Shown in pieces: positions 6,991 to 9,844 of a stretch of 9,844 bases of DNA (position 1 is the first letter of the stretch; the number at the start of each line of letters is the position of its first letter). The position numbers and the translations under genes were made by a program. This stretch comes from Candidatus Zipacnadia bacterium. Lineage in GTDB: Bacteria > Armatimonadota > Zipacnadia > Zipacnadales > Zipacnadaceae. The notes beneath the pieces were generated by a model. It did no database searches. It was not told the origin of the DNA and saw only the letters and a program-made list of their open reading frames with translations. Where the stretch lies: contig JALGTI010000123.1 in NCBI GenBank assembly GCA_029821455.1, forward strand, positions 1 to 9,844, given 5' to 3'.

Positions 6991-8052
6991 TTGAGGGTAT
7001 CTACCATTGTCGAGCTAGCTCTATCCCCAAAACAACTTGCAACGCTCCTGGCTAACTGGCCGGTGGGGCGTCTGCTCTTCACCCGTCCCGGGGCCGGTTC
7101 AGCCAACCCGGCCGTGGTGGTGATCACCGAGCGGGGTGAGTTCTTCTTCAAGCGCCGCAATGACCGCTATTCAAGCCGCGACCAGCTCCTCTATGACCAC
7201 GCGGTCATCAAGCATCTGGCCTCGGCCGGCCTCCCGGTGACCCCGGCCCTGAATACCCGCAGCGGCAGCCGCTGGTATCAGGATGAAACCGGCATCTATG
7301 AGCTGTACCCCTTCGTGTCCGGCGACGAGCACCAGCCCGGCAATCTGGCCCAGATTGCTAGCGCTGGCTCAGTGCTAGCCGATTTGCACAGAGCCGGCAA
7401 GGACTTCTTTCCGCCAGGCAAAAAGTTCTTCGAGCGTCTTTTCCCTCCGCAACCGTCGGCTGAGGGGCTGACCTGGGCACGGGAGCAGGTGCTAGCAGGC
7501 AAGCGCGATCTGGGGAGCTATTCGCAACAGGAAGCCTGCGACATCCTCGACTATGCCCTCGTCACCTGCGAGCGAGTCATTGACGAGTTGCCCGATGAGG
7601 CCTTTTTTGCCTTGCCGCAGACGGTCGTCCACGGCGATTGGCATCCCGCCAATCTGAAGTTCAACGGCCCGGAGGTCGCCGGCATCTTCGACTTCGACTG
7701 GACCGCCCGCCAGCCCCGCACGGTTGATGTGGTGGACGGCCTGCTGTACTTCTGCCGCCACAGGCCCGGGCCGCTGGTCGCTTCCGACATCCGCACCCTC
7801 ACCCGTGCCTTTGAGCCAGACTGGCAGCTTATGAGTGTGTTCGCCAGGGCATACGTGGAGAAGATCAGCCTCACGCCTGAGGAGCTAGCTGCCATTCCCA
7901 ACCTGATGCGCGCGCGATGGCTGTACTCGCGCGTCTTCCCGATGATTCACAAGATCCCCGAAGACGAAAAGATTCGCTACGTGATTGACGAGTTGGACAA
8001 GCCCCTTAGGTGGATCGAGGTAAATGAGGAGCGCCTGATGTCAGGAGAGTAG
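6991..8052 (+). CDS. APH-fold phosphotransferase (COG2334/CotS-like small-molecule kinase)
   Basis: This 353-residue cytoplasmic protein has the aminoglycoside phosphotransferase fold. The catalytic loop is VVHGDWHPANLKF (Asp216, Asn221) and the metal-binding motif is IFDFDW (Asp234, Asp236). An N-lobe lysine-rich strand (GEFFFKRRND) and a hinge-like YELYPFVSG precede them. Family members phosphorylate hydroxyl groups on small molecules, including homoserine (type II kinase), choline, sugars, protein side chains (SrkA) and aminoglycosides. The sequence does not identify the substrate, and antibiotic resistance should not be assumed. The start is taken as TTG at 6991, the only usable in-frame start upstream of the N-lobe; its Shine-Dalgarno (CCAGAG) is poor, so the start is provisional. 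The gene lies 23 nt after usp and is rich in GCTAGC sites. Its stop codon lies inside a 12-bp palindrome. Confidence 0.85.
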   Translation: MRVSTIVELALSPKQLATLLANWPVGRLLFTRPGAGSANPAVVVITERGEFFFKRRNDRYSSRDQLLYDHAVIKHLASAGLPVTPALNTRSGSRWYQDETGIYELYPFVSGDEHQPGNLAQIASAGSVLADLHRAGKDFFPPGKKFFERLFPPQPSAEGLTWAREQVLAGKRDLGSYSQQEACDILDYALVTCERVIDELPDEAFFALPQTVVHGDWHPANLKFNGPEVAGIFDFDWTARQPRTVDVVDGLLYFCRHRPGPLVASDIRTLTRAFEPDWQLMSVFARAYVEKISLTPEELAAIPNLMRARWLYSRVFPMIHKIPEDEKIRYVIDELDKPLRWIEVNEERLMSGE

Positions 8053-8076
8053 GGGCGGTTGGGGAACCGCCCCTAC
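8049..8076. repeat. 12-bp perfect palindrome spanning the stop of the APH-like gene
   Basis: GTAGGGGCGGTT (8049-8060) pairs perfectly with AACCGCCCCTAC (8065-8076) around the loop GGGG. The left arm includes the TAG stop at 8050-8052. No T-run follows, so intrinsic termination is doubtful, though the stem could protect or end the transcript. The compact GC-rich form looks like a dispersed palindromic element. Confidence 0.7.
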
Positions 8077-8089
8077 CAGCTATACTTGC

Positions 8090-8146
8090 GGCAAGCTGCG
8101 GTTCGACAGGCTCACCGTCCTGAGCTAGCCGAAGGAGAAGCTTGCC
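8090..8146. repeat. 57-bp imperfect nested inverted repeat
   Basis: The outer arms GGCAAGCT (8090-8097) and AGCTTGCC (8139-8146) pair perfectly. Inside, TTCG (8102-8105) pairs with CGAA (8130-8133), and GCTCA (8110-8114) pairs with TGAGC (8121-8125) around a 6-nt loop. The phrase TTCGACAGGCTCA and its near-complement resemble intergenic palindromes dispersed in many bacterial genomes; that resemblance is from memory. It lies 13 nt after the 8049-8076 palindrome. No protein is encoded here. Confidence 0.6.
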
Positions 8147-8163
8147 CTACCCAAACTATCTGC

Positions 8164-8182
8164 CGTTGTCTGTCGTTGTCTG
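8164..8182. repeat. Short tandem repeat upstream of the pilin promoter
   Basis: CGTTGTCTG occurs twice (8164-8172 and 8174-8182) with a 10-nt period, ending 14 nt before the -35 box. A helical-period direct repeat in this position could be an operator, but two copies could also arise by chance. Confidence 0.35.
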
Positions 8183-8196
8183 CCTCCAAAAAGCCC

Positions 8197-8224
8197 TTGA
8201 CAGCCCCCCCCCCTGCGTTATAAT
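8197..8224 (+). promoter_or_regulatory. Consensus sigma70-type promoter with a C10 run in the spacer
   Basis: TTGACA (8197-8202) and TATAAT (8219-8224) are both perfect consensus boxes, separated by 16 bp. The spacer contains ten consecutive C (8204-8213). Transcription would start near 8231 and give a leader of about 45 nt before the ATG at 8276. A 16-bp spacer is one short of the usual optimum, so gain of a C would be expected to raise strength and loss to reduce it. Confidence 0.85.
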
Positions 8225-8262
8225 AGTCATACAGGGTTGGTGTCCAATATGCTATCGCGTAA

Positions 8263-8267
8263 GGAGG
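8263..8267 (+). promoter_or_regulatory. Strong Shine-Dalgarno site fixing the pilin start
   Basis: GGAGG lies 8 nt before the ATG at 8276. In-frame TTG (8237) and ATG (8249) codons upstream lack such a site and would lengthen the prepilin leader, so 8276 is the start. Confidence 0.85.
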
Positions 8268-8275
8268 CGAGTGTT

Positions 8276-8992
8276 ATGCGTAGACTTCCACAAGCTCAGT
8301 CCAGGAGAGGTTTTACATTAATTGAATTGCTGGTGGTGATTGCGATTATCGCAATCCTGGCAGCAATTCTGTTCCCGGTCTTTGCCAGAGCCCGGGAAAA
8401 GGCGCGACAGACAGCATGTCTGTCGAACTGCAAGCAGATCGCCTTGGCGTGGGTCATGTATATGGGGGACTACGACGAGGGCACACCTCACGGCTGCGGC
8501 CCCCGCGAGGGTTGTCAGGCGGCTTGCCCGAACGATCACTGGCCGTGCTTTGTCTGCGCCCTGCACCCCTACATCAACAACTGGCAGATCTGGCAATGCC
8601 CCACCCACTCTGCAGGCGTACCCGCCACGCCTCCAGGTTGGAATGCGTGGGCTCTCGCCCAGGGTTGGCCTAACCCCATAGCCTGTAGCTACGGCCAGAA
8701 CGCGGGCCTGGGATACGTCGGCGCTGGTTGGGCTACATGGGTCAACAAGGCGACGCAGGATCCTTCGAAGCTCGTGGCGGTGGGAGAGTGCGAGATTTAC
8801 GTGACCACAAACGGCGGCTATATCTGGGGCGGTGGAGGCCTGTTCTGCCAGCCGCCTGAGGTTTGTTATGCCCGGGCCGCGGCGGGATTCCACAACGGCG
8901 GACTCAACATAGCCTTCGCTGACGGTCACGCCAAATGGATGAAGCCGGAGGAACTGTACTTTAACCGCGAGTACTGGGGAGAGTTTCAATGA
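8276..8992 (+). CDS. Cysteine-rich prepilin-type protein with H-X9-DG C-terminus
   Basis: The 238-residue product has a 12-residue basic leader ending in Arg-Arg-Gly, then FTLIELLVVIAII with Glu at mature position +5. This is a typical type IV prepilin/pseudopilin site for a PilD-type peptidase. The next segment (FPVFARAREKARQ, then CLSNCKQIALAW) and the C-terminal HNGGLNIAFADGH (His206, Asp216-Gly217) define the DUF1559-like H-X9-DG pseudopilin families that are heavily expanded in Armatimonadota and Planctomycetota. The body (about 65-200) is rich in Trp, Gly and Pro and carries most of the 12 cysteines. The family is exported to the cell surface through type II secretion or type IV pilus-like machinery; its roles are mostly unknown. 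It has its own consensus promoter and a downstream terminator, so it is probably monocistronic. No assembly genes are nearby. Confidence 0.9.
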   Translation: MRRLPQAQSRRGFTLIELLVVIAIIAILAAILFPVFARAREKARQTACLSNCKQIALAWVMYMGDYDEGTPHGCGPREGCQAACPNDHWPCFVCALHPYINNWQIWQCPTHSAGVPATPPGWNAWALAQGWPNPIACSYGQNAGLGYVGAGWATWVNKATQDPSKLVAVGECEIYVTTNGGYIWGGGGLFCQPPEVCYARAAAGFHNGGLNIAFADGHAKWMKPEELYFNREYWGEFQ

Positions 8993-9208
8993 TGTATTGA
9001 CCTCACGATTAGCTTTGGGTCGGACCGCGTGACAGATGTGATCTGCAGAGAGGTGGAGTCCCCCGGCCTGCCGGCGCCGGTGTATCGCGCTCTGCGCGGG
9101 CGGACTTAGTTGACACTGATGGTGCATCGTCACCGGGGCGCAATCAGAGGTGGCGGGTGGATCTGGTAACCGTTTGCCTGATTCCACTTGAGAGGTGTGG
9201 TTACACAT
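8993..9208. other. Non-coding 3' region between the pilin stop and its terminator
   Basis: I see no credible coding sequence in these 216 nt. They are GC-rich and include the perfect 10-bp palindrome CCGGCGCCGG (9071-9080). A TTGACA at 9110-9115 has no matching -10 box at normal spacing. The region is probably a long 3' untranslated tail of the pilin mRNA; an independent small RNA ending at the terminator is possible but unsupported. From 9243 to 9363, after the terminator, I see no firm promoter for the next gene. Confidence 0.4.
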
Positions 9209-9242
9209 GGGGGCCTCGCAGCCGAGCTGTGAGGCCCCCTTT
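9209..9242 (+). terminator. Intrinsic terminator
   Basis: A 13-bp stem (9209-9221 with 9227-9239) contains one G-U wobble and closes a 5-nt loop, CCGAG. It begins with five G and ends with five C followed by TTT. The reverse strand has no T-tract after the stem, so it acts on + strand transcripts. It would end the pilin message and separate it from the gene at 9364. Confidence 0.85.
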
Positions 9243-9363
9243 CGGTAGCGGATCCGGAACATGACCTATGACGGGGTCATTCGTGGCCTCAGGGCGCATC
9301 CTCTTGGTTCTTGAGGAAAGGTAGCTGTCACAGTAGTCTCAATAAAGAGAGCGGGTGATTACC

Positions 9364-9844
9364 ATGATGTGGAGAGCGATGTGTGCAGTGATGCAGGTCG
9401 TTGTCTTGGCCGCAGTGGTGACCATTGTGGCAGGCATTGGGGCGTCGGCTGCTCCGGGAGAGAATATTGCCCTTGGCAAGCCATACGTGATAGAGCCGGA
9501 TCCGAACTACCCATCAATGAGTACCCCTGAAGCTGACTGGTCGCACGTGCTGACTGACGGTGAGTTGATCTATGGCCCGCTGACAATAGACCTGGGACAG
9601 GTGGAGGCGATTGACCAGATACGGATGCATAGCTTCAAGACGGACCAGCCCAATGCCCAGAAGTATACCGACCATGTCAATTTCGCGGTCAGCGAGGATG
9701 GCAGGGAGTACCGGGTGGTGGCGGATGTGCATGAAGCAAGTCCAGATACCGACGTGCCCACAGGCGAGGGGTACCCAGGGGCATTATTCGCCTGGTTTGA
9801 GACCCGGCCCGACCTGGCTGCCAGAGGGCGCTATGTTCGTGTCA
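9364..9844 (+). CDS. Secreted protein with discoidin-like (F5/8 type C) N-terminal domain, 3' end outside window
   Basis: The frame is open from tandem ATGs at 9364/9367 to the window edge, giving 160 residues. Residues 1-29 form a Sec signal peptide with a long Val/Ala-rich core and likely cleavage at Ala-Ser-Ala|Ala. The mature part starts with NIALGKPY, then LTDGELIYGPLTIDLGQVEAIDQIRMHSF and, further on, FAVSEDGREYRVV and RYVRV. This is the pattern of galactose-binding/discoidin-like beta-sandwich domains: a loop with an LTDG motif, an IDLG strand, and a 'SxDGxxY' strand. Such domains bind glycans or surfaces and are often followed by a glycosidase or other catalytic domain, which is not visible here. 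GGTGAT (9354-9359) may serve as a partial Shine-Dalgarno. The domain class is fairly secure; the whole-protein function is unknown. Confidence 0.75.
   Translation, partial: MMWRAMCAVMQVVVLAAVVTIVAGIGASAAPGENIALGKPYVIEPDPNYPSMSTPEADWSHVLTDGELIYGPLTIDLGQVEAIDQIRMHSFKTDQPNAQKYTDHVNFAVSEDGREYRVVADVHEASPDTDVPTGEGYPGALFAWFETRPDLAARGRYVRV

Noticed and set aside
6991..8052. Aminoglycoside resistance gene
   Set aside because: Only the generic APH fold is visible. The sequence resembles broad COG2334/CotS-like kinases rather than a known resistance enzyme, and no mobile element is nearby.
8049..8076. Palindrome as an intrinsic terminator for the APH-like gene
   Set aside because: The stem is strong but no T-tract follows on either side, so it is listed as a repeat rather than a terminator.
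9110..9115. TTGACA as a promoter -35 box
   Set aside because: No acceptable -10 box is found 16-18 nt downstream.
8318..9262. Long minus-strand open frame (314 codons) antisense to the pilin gene
   Set aside because: The product is rich in Arg, Cys, His and Pro with no motif or domain. It runs opposite a well-supported gene and across the terminator. High GC content explains the open frame.
9311..9339. TTGAGG with TAGTCT at 17-nt spacing as the promoter of the discoidin-like gene
   Set aside because: The -10 match is only three of six bases, which is too weak to call.

Overview
All recognisable genes lie on the + strand, in a GC-rich bacterial sequence. The best taxonomic clue is the prepilin-type gene at 8276. 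Its N-terminus (FTLIELLVVIAIIAILA, then FPVFARAREKAR, then CLSNCKQ) and C-terminal H-X9-DG motif match the large pseudopilin families of Armatimonadota; Planctomycetota and relatives are alternatives. A discoidin-like secreted protein at the right edge fits the same groups. The assignment comes from memory of these families, not from a search.

Region 1 (1-4580) is a housekeeping operon with very short gaps or overlaps. It holds the phoH 3' end, a 7TM-HD phosphohydrolase of the PgpH/YqfF (c-di-AMP phosphodiesterase) type, a secreted thioredoxin-like protein, ybeY, and a fusion of a DgkA-type lipid kinase to a PAP2 phosphatase. The order phoH-pgpH-ybeY-dgkA is widely conserved in bacteria. Here a thioredoxin gene is inserted, and the era/recO genes that often follow are absent. 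Two proteins carry changes at metal-ligand positions: the HD enzyme has Ser where the first HD His is expected, and YbeY has Asp in place of its third zinc His.

Region 2 (4581-8052) holds a GH57/DUF1957 alpha-glucan branching-type enzyme, a single-domain universal stress protein and an APH-fold small-molecule kinase. A perfect hairpin lies in the gap before the stress protein gene. The palindrome GCTAGC is unusually dense from 6342 to 8129.

Region 3 (8053-9844) is more accessory in character. Two adjacent palindromic elements are followed by a consensus sigma70-type promoter whose 16-bp spacer contains a run of ten C. That promoter drives a cysteine-rich prepilin-type protein. A structured 3' region ends in a strong intrinsic terminator, and a secreted discoidin-like gene then runs off the window.

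I found no clearly new multi-gene system, CRISPR array, tRNA or rRNA. The points most worth checking are the altered HD active site, the homopolymer-containing promoter and the palindromic intergenic elements.
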